The position numbers were made by a program, and so were the translations under genes. 64,000 bases of DNA from Isoetes taiwanensis (taxonomy: Eukaryota; Streptophyta; Lycopodiopsida; Isoetales; Isoetaceae), in NCBI GenBank assembly GCA_021234155.1, contig JAJEKV010000001.1, positions 37,060,826-37,124,825 of the forward strand, in the 5' to 3' direction. The notes under the pieces were generated by a model. The model was given only the letters and a program-made list of their open reading frames with translations, had not been told where the DNA came from and did no database searches. Positions 24,509 to 35,116 of this stretch are shown here, piece by piece. The stretch's first letter is position 1; each line of letters begins with the position of its first letter.

Positions 24509-25382
24509 GAAATGATGCTGTCCGCAGCATCGTGGGTCTCCCCACCTTGGGATCTTCCTAACCTGCAGCCAACTTGATGCATACAATACATTACCATTAT
24601 ACTTATACAATTATTAGGATTACCTTAAGGCAATATTGTTAAAACATTATTACGTCATTGCATTATCAAATAACTTGTCAATTCTTAACTTCCATTAAAA
24701 CAAGGTACTTATTAGACTTAATTATCACAATATTTAGTTTATCAAAATTTAACAGTTTTATATACAATTATGCTTCCAGGTACTCTTCATTCCTTGCAAC
24801 ACATTCCAACAAAATTTGTGTTGCAAGTCTTCGTAGCTCGACCTCCTTGCCCTCCGGAGCGCTCTATTGGCCTGCAGGTCGACACTACGTTAGTACCATT
24901 TTAATTATTAATAAAATTATGGTTATAAGGGAACCACCCCATCTATCTACATGAATGCATGACTAATCTCCCGGCGTAGGAAGAGGATGATTCTTCCATC
25001 GTGGCCATGGAGACAGCGCCCTATAATGCCTATATGACGCTCATGCCTACATCTTTAGTTGCCTAGGCGTGGAGGATAGGGTCCTTCCCATATATGGGGC
25101 ATGAAGAATAGGGTCATCCCCGTAGGCATTGACTAGAGGTGCTTTTCCTATCAATGCATTCCTGAATGACCTCTTATCTCTCGAGGTCGTCTACTTCCGT
25201 GGGACAGAAGTAGACTTTTTAATCTACCTTCTAACTCATTCAAGCAGAACCACGGTCATGCCTACATCGACATTACATCACGTCCTAGAGATCACCGTAG
25301 CGGTCTCATCATCGGTCACAACGCATGCAACCCATACCTAGCATAGGTTGCATGCGTAGATTAATCTTAACTACACATGAAA
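24509..25382. other. Element B 3' internal noncoding region
   Basis: This is about 870 bp between the chromodomain stop codon and the polypurine tract. It has no coding frame of note and is the 3' untranslated part of the element transcript. Confidence 0.6.
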
Positions 25383-28300
25383 TTAATCTACACAAATCGA
25401 CATGCCTGAGCCGATTTCTTTGGAGATGACCTTGCCGTCCCATTGCTCCATAAACTGTGGGTACTGTTTTAATAGATCCTTCTTAAGTACCCATGTCGCG
25501 TCTTCCACCGGCAAGTGTTTCCACTTGACCAAATATTGGAGAAATTCTGATCTCCTTGTTTTCTTGAAGGCTTTATCAAGAATCAATTCTGGAACTATTT
25601 CCAGCTGCTCTTCTGTCATTTCCAACAACGTTGAAGTGTCCAAGACCTCGTCTGGATTTGGAGTATGCTTCTTCAACAAACTTACGTGGAAGACTTTATG
25701 AATCTTTAGGTGTGCTGGTAGATCCAACTTGTAGGATTGATTACCTACTCTCTTGACTATTCTGAAGGGTCCAGCCCACCTTGGAGCAAGCTTCTTGCAA
25801 TTTCCGATGCGGAGCTTCGCCTGCTTCACTTTGATCTTGAGCCACACGTCGTCGCCAACTTGGAACTCTTTGACTGTCCGGTGCTTGTCGGCGATGCTCT
25901 TTTGTCGACTCCTTGCTGCGAGAAGTTATCCTCGGACCTCTTCCACCAGCTGCTGCATGTCGGCCAACATTTGCTGCGAAACCTCTACTTTTGACACGGG
26001 ATTGTGCCAAGTGTCTGGAGTTAGACATTGGTAGTCGTAGTTGATCATGAACGGCGACATTTGGGATGATTCCTGCTTGGTGCTATTATACGCAAACTCC
26101 ACCAAGTGAATATACTCTTCCCACATACTCTGCTTGTTCCAGACATAGTTTCGTAGCATATCCTCCAAAATTCTGCTGGTCCGCTCTGTTTGCCCATCCG
26201 TCTGAGGATGATAGGCTGTGCTCATAGACAGCTTCGTCTGAATCGTCGCAAAAAGATCTTGCCAAAAGGCACTCATGAACTTCGGGTCTCTGTCGGAGAT
26301 GATTTCTCTCGGCATGCCATGGAGCTTGAAGATTTCTTTGGTGAAGAGCTTCGCTGTATCCATAGCTGTGTCGGTGGTCCTGCAAGGCACAAAGTGTGCC
26401 ATCTTCGACAACTTGTCGACCACAACCATCAAGGCATCTTTCCCTCTTACTGTCCTCGGGAGCCCTGTTATGAAGTCCATACTGATGACCTCCCACTTAG
26501 CGTTCGGCACTGCTAATGGTTCCAAGGCTCCTGGAATTCGAAGCTGCTCTGCCTTCGTTTGCTGACACAGCTGACACTCTTTGATGTAGCGAGCTACTTG
26601 CTTCTTCATTCCTGGCCAATAATAGCTACTGCGCACTTTGAAATATGTCTTCATAAATCCTGCGTGGCCAGCTATTGGACTGTTGTGGGTGTTGTGGAGA
26701 ATCAACTTCCTCACCCCTGATGATTCCGGCACACACAACTTGTTCTTATGGTACAAAAGGTTACCTTCCTTCTTAAAATTTTTAAAGGTTTCCCTCTCCT
26801 TATTTGTTCTTGCCTCCTTGCACAAGCTTGCCCACACTTCCTTGAAGTCTGCATCTGATGGCAAGGATTCTTCGATCTTCTTTCCGAAGTCGCTGGTGAG
26901 TGTCGAAATTGCATTGCAGTGCACTCTTCTTGTCAGGGGATGCCTTGAAAGCGCATCTGCTACCACATTAAGCTTCCCCGGCTTGTAGACTATCTCAAAG
27001 TCATACTCTTCTAGGAATTCCATCCACCTTCGATGCCTCAGGTTGAGATGTGGTTGCGTGAACACATATTGGAGACTCTGATGATCTGTATCCAACTGGA
27101 ACTTCCTTCCCAACAGGTAGTGCCTCCAAATTCTTAGCGCTCTGACAACTGCAAGCAACTCTTGATCATGAGTCGGGTAGCGCATTTCGGCGTCATTCAT
27201 CTTCCGAGAATCATAGGCTACTACTCGCTCATCCTGCATCAGCACTGCACCTGTGGCAATCTTACTTGCATCTGTCGCCACAAGCTTGTCCTTCTCTGGG
27301 TCCGGCAGGGTCAAGACGGGGGCGGTTGTTAAGGCTTCCTTCAACATCTCAAATCCTGCTTGGGCCTTCTTCTGCCAATGATCTGCCCAATCCTTTACTT
27401 TTTCCGCCCTCGTCAGATCTGTTAGCGGGGCCGCTATCTTTGCAAAGTTCTTCACGAACTTCTTGTAGTACCCTGCTAGGCCAAGAAAACTTCTGACCTC
27501 ATGGATATTCTTCGGTGCCGGCCACTGAACTACCACTTCAATCTTGGCAGGATCCGTCGAAATCCCTTCTTCTGAGATCACATGACCCAGGTATTCCACC
27601 CTCTCTGTTGCAAAGTGGCACTTCGACAACTTGGCGTACAACTGGTGCCTCCTTAGCTTCTCAAGCACTCTCCTTAGGTGTTGTACATGCTCTTCAAGGG
27701 ATCTGCTATAGACCAAAATGTCGTCAAAGAATACTATCACAAAAGTATCCAAGAATTCCCTGAAGATGTCGTTCATGAGCCTCATGAACGTTGCTGGGGC
27801 GTTTGACAAGCCAAACGGCATTACGGTAAACTCGTAATGCCCATACCTCGTCCTGAAGGCGGTTTTGTGGACGTCTTCTTCCTTTATCCTGATCTGATGA
27901 TAGCCCGACCTTAGGTCAATTTTGGAGAAGACTTTTGCCCCTTGGAGCTGATCCATCAAGTCGTCCGATCTGGGGAGTGCGTACTTATTCTTGATGGTGT
28001 GCTTGTTTAGCTGCCTATAATCTATGCACATCCTCAAGCTGCCATCCTTCTTCTTTACAAAAAGGATGGGTGCCCCAAATGGTGAGACGCTAGGTCTAAT
28101 GAACCCTAGGTCAAGCAACTCCTGCAATTGCTTCTTTAATTCGGTCAGCTCTTGCGTCGTCATCCTGTACGGAGCCTTGCTCGTTGGCTTCGTACCTGGT
28201 TCGAGTGCTATCTCACACTCGACTCCCATGTAAGGAGGAAGCTGCTTGATCTCATCTGGGAAGAGATCGTTGAACTCCGTGATCAACTTAGCTCTCTGCT

Positions 28301-28727
28301 TGGGCAACTTGCTGAGCACCTTATCTTCCTTGCTTTCCTCTGACTCGGCCTCTTCGATCTGAAGCTTGAAGATATATGTTACTTGGTCGCTCTTTATGCA
28401 CTTGAGCAGCCGCTTGCTAGACATGCACTGCATGATGGGGACAAATTCTTTACCTGTGATCTCTATGATCTTGCCGTTGGGCGTTGTGAGGGTCACCTTC
28501 CGCTTCCCACAATCAATGAGGGCTCCTGCTGGACCAAGGTACTCCATTCCTATGATCAAGTCATATTTCCCAATATTCATCACCTCAGCCCCCATCTGGA
28601 TGTTGATTCCCGGCAAGTCAATATCGAAGTTTATCCTCTTGCCTGACGTGTGCCTTACTCCCCCCTTTGCTAACACCACGGGTCTCGGCTTGGACTTCAA
28701 CGGCTTGAGCTTCAACATTTCAATCAT
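25383..28727 (-). pseudogene. Element B pol: protease, reverse transcriptase, RNase H, integrase, chromodomain
   Basis: One minus-strand frame of about 1,115 codons is interrupted only by a TAA at 25926. It begins inside the protease, whose active-site part lies just upstream in the same frame ([11 protein letters not shown], a DSG triad). Reverse transcriptase shows [37 protein letters not shown] and the catalytic [10 protein letters not shown]. RNase H has ATDASK, then E and DTDHQS. Integrase has a zinc finger (HNTHNS...GHAGF...CQLCQQTK) and a D,D,E core ([27 protein letters not shown]). After the TAA come the GPF/Y-like region (KLAPRWAGPFRI) and a chromodomain (YLVKWKHLPVEDATWVLKK). That stop would remove the targeting module. 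Confidence 0.93.
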
Positions 28728-30168
28728 TCTTGAGGACGCAAAGTTGTGGCTACTTCCCGAGTCTATTAGGATTGTGAATGACTTGGCCTTGGCCTTCCCT
28801 ACTGTGGAGATTACCTGCTGCTTGTTCTGTATCTATGGCAGCAAAAATGTGACACTCACCCTGAATATAGTCGCGTGCTGCCTCGCCGTCGTCGTCAGAC
28901 GGGGTGTCCCATCCACCCAACTCCGCTAGCGCTGCGCTCATGACGAAGGGGCAGTTCGCTGTCCTATGGCCTGGCTGGAAGCACCTAAAGCAAAGCTGCT
29001 TCTCTATGCACTCCTGCCTCTTCTCCTTGGGCATTGCCTGCAAAAAGGACCGCACTGCTTTGGAGTAATTTGACCCTTCCTGTTTGTCCTTGAAGGACAC
29101 CTGCTTCTTCTCCTGCTGCTTCCCATAGTTGCCACTATATGGGGCCTTTGCTGGACCCGGGCTAGCTGATCTGGGGCTATAGCTTCCTGTTGCCTTGCCC
29201 CTATCCTGATAGTGCTGCTGTTTCTGCCCACTGTACTGAGGCCCCGTCCCTTGCAAGCTTACTGCCTTGGATTCCGCCTCTGACACTGTCTTAGGGTTTA
29301 TTGCCCTAACTAGCTTCCGGATTTCTTCGTTCAACCCTTCTATGTATCCTTCCACTGCGTGCCTTTCGCTCAACTTGGACACATACAATCTGAGTCTCAT
29401 GAATTCCTCGGTGTACTTCTGAACTGATTTGTTGCCCTGTTGCAACCGATAGAACTGCTGTGTCATGTTGCACTTATGTTCTCGTGGTACATAATGGCGC
29501 TTGAAAGCCTTAGCAAACTTTTTGAACCTGCAACCAACCCTGCTTAAGCCATGTGCTCTGGCGTAGCCCTTCCACCAAATGCGTGCTGCTCCCTTCAGGT
29601 TGGCTGTTGCCACCCTGCCTTTGTCCTTGTCCTTCATACCATAGGCGTTACCATACTCACTCATCTCATCAAGCCAAGCCTCTGCTTCCATGCCTGACCT
29701 GCTGTCGCTTGAGAATTGCTCAAGCTTCCTGGCCTTCCATACATTTCCCAATGCTGAGTCTACCTACTTCTGGTAGTCTGAGGCCTTTGTGTCTCTGTGT
29801 CTGCCGTCCCTACGGTCCTGCACCTGTTCTTCCTCTTCCTCGGAGTCAGAGTCCGAATCAGAGCTTGTGTCGGAGGATTCCGTGCTGGGGGGCCTCCTTC
29901 TCTTGCTCCTCTTCTTGTCCTTCTTCGTCTTCTGAGGTGGTGCTTCCGGCAACTGGACATTGTTGTATGGGCCAACTCCTGCTTGTCTTGCCAAGAAAGT
30001 CTTTATTTGCTCAAGGTCCATTCTCATCTGCGACATTTCCTCCTCAGGAGTCATGGGGCCGAATGCCTCATATAGGTTCCTTGCCGGGTGTGGCCTAGGC
30101 GGAGTCTGTTCATCTCTACGGGTTCGCCGTTCCTGTTCGGCTGTTCCTGGGCCTCTAGCTGCATACAC
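28728..30168 (-). pseudogene. Element B gag
   Basis: The frame starts MYAARGPGTAEQERR at 30168. It has a charged segment (KKDKKRSKRRR, then an S/D/E run), then an in-frame TAG at 29766-29764, after which the same frame continues through a Retrotrans_gag core (WLDEMSEYGNAYGMK, GAARIWWKGYARAH, FKRHYVPREHK, FMRLRLYVSKLSER). A CX2CX4HX4C nucleocapsid knuckle follows (CFRCFQPGHRTANC). Near 28820 the gag frame passes into the pol frame by a one-base shift in the protease, which the related element C does not have. Gag would form the particle that packages the RNA. Amber stop and frameshift are most simply mutations. Confidence 0.88.
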
Positions 30169-30342
30169 AAGTAGATCATGGCCTTACGGTTAGTTTTATT
30201 GGTTCTATTGCACTGCATTATATGTGTTTGTTGGTATAGTTGTGGAACAAAATACATCAACAAAACATTTAAAGTGCAAAAGAAAATATATTTATATGTA
30301 TATAATATCTTAAATACAAAGCCTCCGGGATTAAGAGTCTAA

Positions 30343-31871
30343 CTATTCTTGAAATCGCCGGTAGGATGGGTTATCCTGAAGAAACTTCTTAACTTGGGTC
30401 GTTCCTACGGAGCGTCCCAAGTTGCTGAGGATGTTGGTTGATGTTCTGCCCTGCAAGGCTTGCACCAAGTCTTCTACCCTGCGGTCGGACGTGTAGGCCG
30501 CGGTCACTGCTAGTCTTCCCTGCCGTTGGTAGGGCACAGCGAAGTCGAAGATGTCAAGTGCCACCGTTCTCTTGACTAAGATGGCATAGTCGGTGTTTGG
30601 AGCCAGCCGAGCATGCCTGCCAAAGCCCGAGAGTGCGACGAGCATGAACACTCCTTCTTCGCCCCTTGGGCTGAATTTGCGGTGAATTACCGCTATTCTC
30701 CCGTCCGTCAGCAGAGGGAGATAGTACCTGAGCGACCTGTCCCTGCCCGCTGCTGTTGACTCGTCGTCTCCTCGGGCGCTGGCTCTATGTCTTCCCGCAT
30801 ACTCATCGACGTCGATCTCTGTGAGTTCTCCATAGTCCCTGACTGTCAATGTAAATTCGCCGCAGGTCGATCTCGCCTCTTCTCTGAACACCCGTGGGGG
30901 TTGGTGTCGAAGAACTCGGCATCAAAATGTTCGTGGTCTTGCCTCGGATCCCCATTCGCTCTTGAATGGCATAAAACTCTTCTTCAGACGGCAGGTCTCG
31001 AGCTTCCATCACTGTACGCCTGAATATCTGAAGTCGACTCCCCTGTATAAGTGTCGGCTTCTCTGACATGGATCGGGAAGTCGGAAGCCTCCCGGTCGAT
31101 GAAGTCATCCAGATCTGATTGTTGCCACAGAAGATACAACAACTCGTCGAGTCGATACTCCTTGTTCCTGCATTTGGGGAGGTTCTGGATGTCACTAAGG
31201 AGCAAGTACTCCTGGCCGTCGATGATGATGGGGGCTAGGCTTGTGATACCTAGTCCGAGCGGGGGAGCGATTCTGAGGGTCCGCCGGTCTTGTTCGAAAA
31301 TTGGCATCACCTGTTCTGCTAGCTGGCGATCTTCTTCGGGGTCGAGCTCGACGTAGTCTTCGTCGTCTGAGTTGACTGGTTCATCATCTGCTCTTCCTTC
31401 TTGTTCTGCTTGGTACTGCAGTAAGAGCTGATCATCTGCTGAAGAGGCCAAGGGATCTACATCCATGGGAGGGATAGAGGTTCCTCCAATGGGGTTCTGG
31501 GCCCGGTGGGAAAGGAAGATGGCTAGGGCAGCGGTGTAGGAAAAATACTTGTTTCTATTAGCTGGCAAGACCATGTAATCTGGCAACCTAGCAGCTTTAT
31601 TGGTCAGATATTTGGCAATGTTTGGGACATCACCTAAGGCTGCTTGGAGGGACTGCCTAGGGACAAAATATCCTGTGCAAGGGGGAAGTTGTACTAGGGA
31701 CGGTCCTACCCTGGCTTGGAATTCGGACAGGACTTCCATGTAAGCTGGGGTTGCTTGCAAGGTGGCTTGGACATCTACCTCTTTGCGGAAAACTTGAAAA
31801 ATTGCATTGACATCGGCTTCAGCTGCATGGGCACTGGCGTTGTACCATCGCCTAAAGTCAGCAGTTGCCAT
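30343..31871 (-). pseudogene. Element B second extra frame, unknown protein
   Basis: I do not recognise this protein. From ATG at 31871, 295 codons are open (MATADFRRWYNASAHAAEAD, then a neutral region, then an acidic stretch with NSDDEDYVELDPEEDRQL at about residues 165-190). After at least two frameshifts near 31030 and 30900, a further 180 codons are open to 30343, including RYYLPLLTDGRIAVIHRKF and a basic end (KKFLQDNPSYRRFQE). It lies between the H3-like frame and gag, where plant gypsy elements usually have no gene. There is no signal peptide, membrane segment or zinc motif, so it does not look like an envelope protein. It could be a captured host gene or an extra element-specific protein. 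Confidence 0.6.
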
Positions 31872-32185
31872 GGATCTAGAGCGGGTTGGACTAACAAACA
31901 GATGCAGAAGCGCCTCAGGGAGCTAGAAGATCGCCTAGAAGGTCGGGAGCAAACTTGTAGGGTGCTAAGTGAGAAATGACGGCCTATTTATAGACAAGGG
32001 AAAAACCCTAATTTTTGGATGACTTGGAAAACTATTGGGGTTGGGTAATTCTGACCTATTTTGAGGTCCAAATAGGGATTGAAAGGCTAATTTGAGGGTT
32101 TGAGCATGACTAGGACTGCCTAATGAACCTATTGCAACAACCTAAAGGTCAATTGGGTGTGGCATGGTAGAGAAAATGTTGAAAT

Positions 32186-32252
32186 GTCTCACATTGTGCG
32201 CCTGGGGCTCGACCTAAAATTTAGGTTAGGCCTCTAGCACATAGTGTGAGAC
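32186..32252. repeat. 67-bp palindrome, copy 1
   Basis: It runs from GTCTCACATTGTGCGCC to GCACATAGTGTGAGAC with centre CCTAAAATTTAGG. The two arms are imperfect inverted copies. Same length and layout as copies at 32389, 34098 and 34310. Confidence 0.9.
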
Positions 32253-32388
32253 AATTGGCCCAACTTGGTCAATACTTGTCCAATCTGGGTAAACTAAGGG
32301 TCAAAACATACTAGTCTCATCGAGTTAGGCAAGGTTGACCCCTTACTTGGTGGATTTGGAGGTGTTTTGGATGACTTTTGGGCTGAAA

Positions 32389-32455
32389 GTCTCATATTGT
32401 GCGCCCAGGGCTCGACCTAAATTTTAGGTTGGGGCTCTGGCGCACAGTGTGAGAC
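32389..32455. repeat. 67-bp palindrome, copy 2
   Basis: It runs from GTCTCATATTGTGCGCCC to GCGCACAGTGTGAGAC, with centre CCTAAATTTTAGG. It starts 203 bp from copy 1. Confidence 0.9.
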
Positions 32456-32597
32456 ATCTCTCACTAATCGGTCTAAATATGACCAATTTGACTGAAACAA
32501 AAGCCATTACTTGCTAACTCAACTTAATTAAGTAGATTTTTACACTTATAGTTTACTCAAAAACACTTTGTATTCACAAAATTTATGATTTACAAAA

Positions 32598-33885
32598 TTA
32601 ATAAGGCTCTCCTTTAATAAGACTCGCTAGTTGCATATCCTTCTTCATTAAGGTTACCCTTTTTGCGTGTACTGTGCATGCCGTGGAGTCTTCAAAATGC
32701 TGCACCAGTTTCTGCTCCGCTGCTTCTTGCAAGGCTAGCAGCATCTCGCCTGTTACTCTCATTTCGGTGCTGTATTCTTGCACGACTTCCTTTACGAGCC
32801 TGGCGAAGGGGGCACGGGGGATAAGGAAACCGAAACTCCTCTGGAAGTGCCGGATCTCCCTGATTGCTCGGTTCAGCTTCGACTGGGCTTTCCTTTTTGG
32901 CAGCTTCTTTAGAGGTTTGGGCTTCTCTGGCGGCGATTTTAGGGTATGCTTCTTTGATGGCCATCCACCTGCGACAAATGTGACCTTATTCTCCTAGTAA
33001 TAGGAGTTATAGGCCTCCCATTTCTTCATGTACTGCTGGTGCTCCTTCAGCTTCTTCTGATAGACCCTGATAGGGTCTATCACGTACGACTCTCGGGCAG
33101 GCCGCGGCGGCTTCTTGTCGTCCTTATCTTTCTCCCATGTCGGGTAGGGCGGGGGTGCCTGCACCTGCTGACTCTGGTCTCCCTCCTCTTGTGCTGGCTG
33201 GTCCTGCTCACCTAGGGGCTTGGAAGAACTCCCACCTTCAAGATGAGGGTTGAAGTCGTCGTCGTCAGAATCATCAGAGGAGGCTGGCTGGTCGGCTGGT
33301 CGTTCCCTGATGACTATCTTGATGTTTGGCGTCTTCTTCAACTTCCTCTTGGGCTCCTCCATGTGTTTGCCCTTCTTCTTCTTCTTTTCCTCGGCCTCCT
33401 TGGCCTCCTTCTCCTCCCTCTTCCTCTTCTTCTCCGCCTTTTTCTTCTCTCGGCGCCGCTCTTTTGCTTCGTGCATCCGGATCCATGCCTCGAGCTACTC
33501 CTCCTCGGTCGGCTCGGGGTTTGGCTCCCTCTGCTCTTCATGTACCTCGGTGTCCCGCTCCTGTTCCACCTTTTGTTGCCTCTCCTTCTCCATCTGCTCG
33601 AGGACTCTCTGGATTTGGTCGTCTCCTTCTTTCTCGAGCACTTCGGGTTGGGGCATCCGAGTGCACCTCTGCCTCCTGGTCTACCTCCTGGTCGATGATA
33701 TTGGCCAGGTCATCTTGTGCTCCCTGCTGGGATCCTTCCTCCTAGTGCTCCTCTGAGACTGTCCCGTCACTCGATGAAGGTTGGTCTCCTCTCGCGAGAA
33801 GATGCTCCCGAAGCATCCGCTGAACTTGGGCGCTGGTAATTTCGTCTCCTCGAGGAACCCGAGCAGTTTGTTTGGTCCTCGCCAT
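32598..33885 (-). pseudogene. Histone H3-like protein captured by element B (H3 tail, charged insert, H3 histone fold)
   Basis: From ATG at 33885 (G at -3 and +4) the frame begins MARTKQTAR, identical to histone H3 residues 1-8 after Met; V then replaces K9. A long charged linker follows: acidic and Q-rich, then Lys/Arg/Glu-rich likely coiled coil, then SSDDSDDDDF and a proline-rich part. The last 88 codons (about 32873-32601) align without a gap to the H3 fold; by hand about 44 of 88 residues agree. Landmarks are [42 protein letters not shown] and KDMQLA. H3 Cys110, His113 and Asp123 equivalents remain. Breaks in this copy are TAG at 33742, a one-base shift between about 33660 and 33740, TAG at 33495 and TAG at 32994. 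Loop 1 is not lengthened, so it resembles H3 rather than CenH3. Family assignment is firm; function is inference. Confidence 0.9.
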
Positions 33886-34097
33886 GTCTTACGGCTCATC
33901 GATCGGAGGTCGGGCGCCCAAAAATCGCCTCAAAAAGCGGGAGCTATTTTCTAAAGAGGGAACGTACAAATGAGGGGGGGCTAGGTCTATTTATAGCTTG
34001 GGCAATTTTAGGTCAAAATTTAAGTTGCTCTTTTTAATGTGCCAGGGCACCTATTGACTTAAAACATATACTTATTTCAGAATTTTCTAAGCTACTT

Positions 34098-34164
34098 GTC
34101 TCACATTGTGCGCTGGGGCCTCGAGCTAATAATTAGATCAAGCCCCTGGCACATAGTGTGAGAC
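34098..34164. repeat. 67-bp palindrome, copy 3
   Basis: It runs from GTCTCACATTGTGCGCTGG to GGCACATAGTGTGAGAC, with a diverged centre (GCTAATAATTAGA). It is in the element leader, upstream of the H3-like frame. Confidence 0.9.
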
Positions 34165-34309
34165 ATTGTGCATCTTAGACTAAATTATGTGATTTCTAGG
34201 CATATTCTTAGGGATCTAATATACAATTCCAGCTAATTCTTACCTAAAAACTCGATTTAGCATCTTACTTTATTAAAATTCAACAAGTTTTAAGGTGATT
34301 ATGGCCAAT

Positions 34310-34376
34310 GTCTCACATTGTGCGCCCAGGGCTCGACCTAAAATTTAGGTTGGGACTCTGGCGCATAGTGTGAGAC
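34310..34376. repeat. 67-bp palindrome, copy 4
   Basis: It runs from GTCTCACATTGTGCGCCC to GCGCATAGTGTGAGAC, with centre CCTAAAATTTAGG. It starts 212 bp from copy 3, a spacing close to that of copies 1 and 2. Confidence 0.9.
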
Positions 34377-34578
34377 AATTCCACTTTTGGTCAATTTTTA
34401 GCTGAACTTTTTAGTTTACTTGGTTTTCAATTCTACTAACTGTTACTAGCTTAGCATATACTACAAAAATGAGAAAAAAATTTCCCACTTCTTCGAGGTT
34501 GGAGAATCCTACTAAGTTAGTACTATTAGTACTACTGGGAGCATGGTCAGTGCTTTGCTCTTGGTCTCCAAGAACATT

Positions 34579-34590
34579 GCTCTGATACCA
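34579..34590 (-). promoter_or_regulatory. Primer binding site of element B (initiator tRNA-Met)
   Basis: On the minus strand TGGTATCAGAGC lies one base after the end of the 5' LTR. This is the standard plant primer site complementary to the 3' end of initiator tRNA-Met and fixes the polarity of element B. Confidence 0.95.
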
Positions 34591-35116
34591 CTGTGACGTC
34601 CCCTACTCATATACGGTGCACTCACCGTATACGAACAGGAGTTCATCCTCCATACCAGCTCCACACTGATACAGAGCCCTCCACGTGTCACTGCAACCTT
34701 GATGAGTTCCAGTGGGAAGAATGAAGGGGTCATTTGCCCTGTCTCCCTCAGGGCCGACCTAGCTGCGGAAGCGTAAACATACATGTTAGTATACAACATC
34801 AATATCACATACCACCTCGAAGGATGGCACATCACATATCTGCATAGACAAAGATCAGTACATCACATGTGGGAATCCTACCCAAGGCTCAGACTGAAAG
34901 GGATGACTGACGGCTTGGGCCTCCAGAGGTCATTGCAGACAGGTTCATGGCAATGGATTTGGCTGGCATAAGAGCATGGCTAAGGGTAGTCCACTCCATC
35001 CGCCCCTCCTGTGCACACTTTGCAGAGTAGGTTGAAAAGTGTTGGGACCTGACTGTAGCCCGCCGGATGCATAGCCAAAGGGGCTATTCCTGGGTTGCAT
35101 CTCCCCAGTTCCGATG

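Larger units (their letters stand above)
31872..32597. other. Noncoding spacer of element B between its two extra frames
   Basis: The spacer is about 725 bp with no coding frame. It contains two of the four 67-bp palindromes. Confidence 0.6.
33886..34578. other. Element B leader between primer site and H3-like frame
   Basis: This is about 690 bp of noncoding leader. It contains two of the four 67-bp palindromes and is the 5' untranslated region of the element RNA. Confidence 0.6.

Noticed and set aside
30343-31871. Envelope-like gene of an errantivirus-type element
   Set aside because: It lies before gag rather than after pol and has no signal peptide or membrane segment.
33243-33756. Three overlapping plus-strand open frames of about 140-170 codons
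   Set aside because: They are antisense shadows of the Lys/Glu-rich linker of the minus-strand H3-like frame; composition (L/S/F-rich) is what the complement gives.
32598-33885. Centromeric histone (CenH3) identity for the H3-like frame
   Set aside because: Loop 1 is not lengthened and the tail begins exactly like canonical H3, so ordinary H3 ancestry is more likely.
32186-34376. CRISPR-like array from the four 67-bp palindromes
   Set aside because: Only two copies on each side, spacers of over 130 bp, eukaryotic retroelement context and no cas genes.
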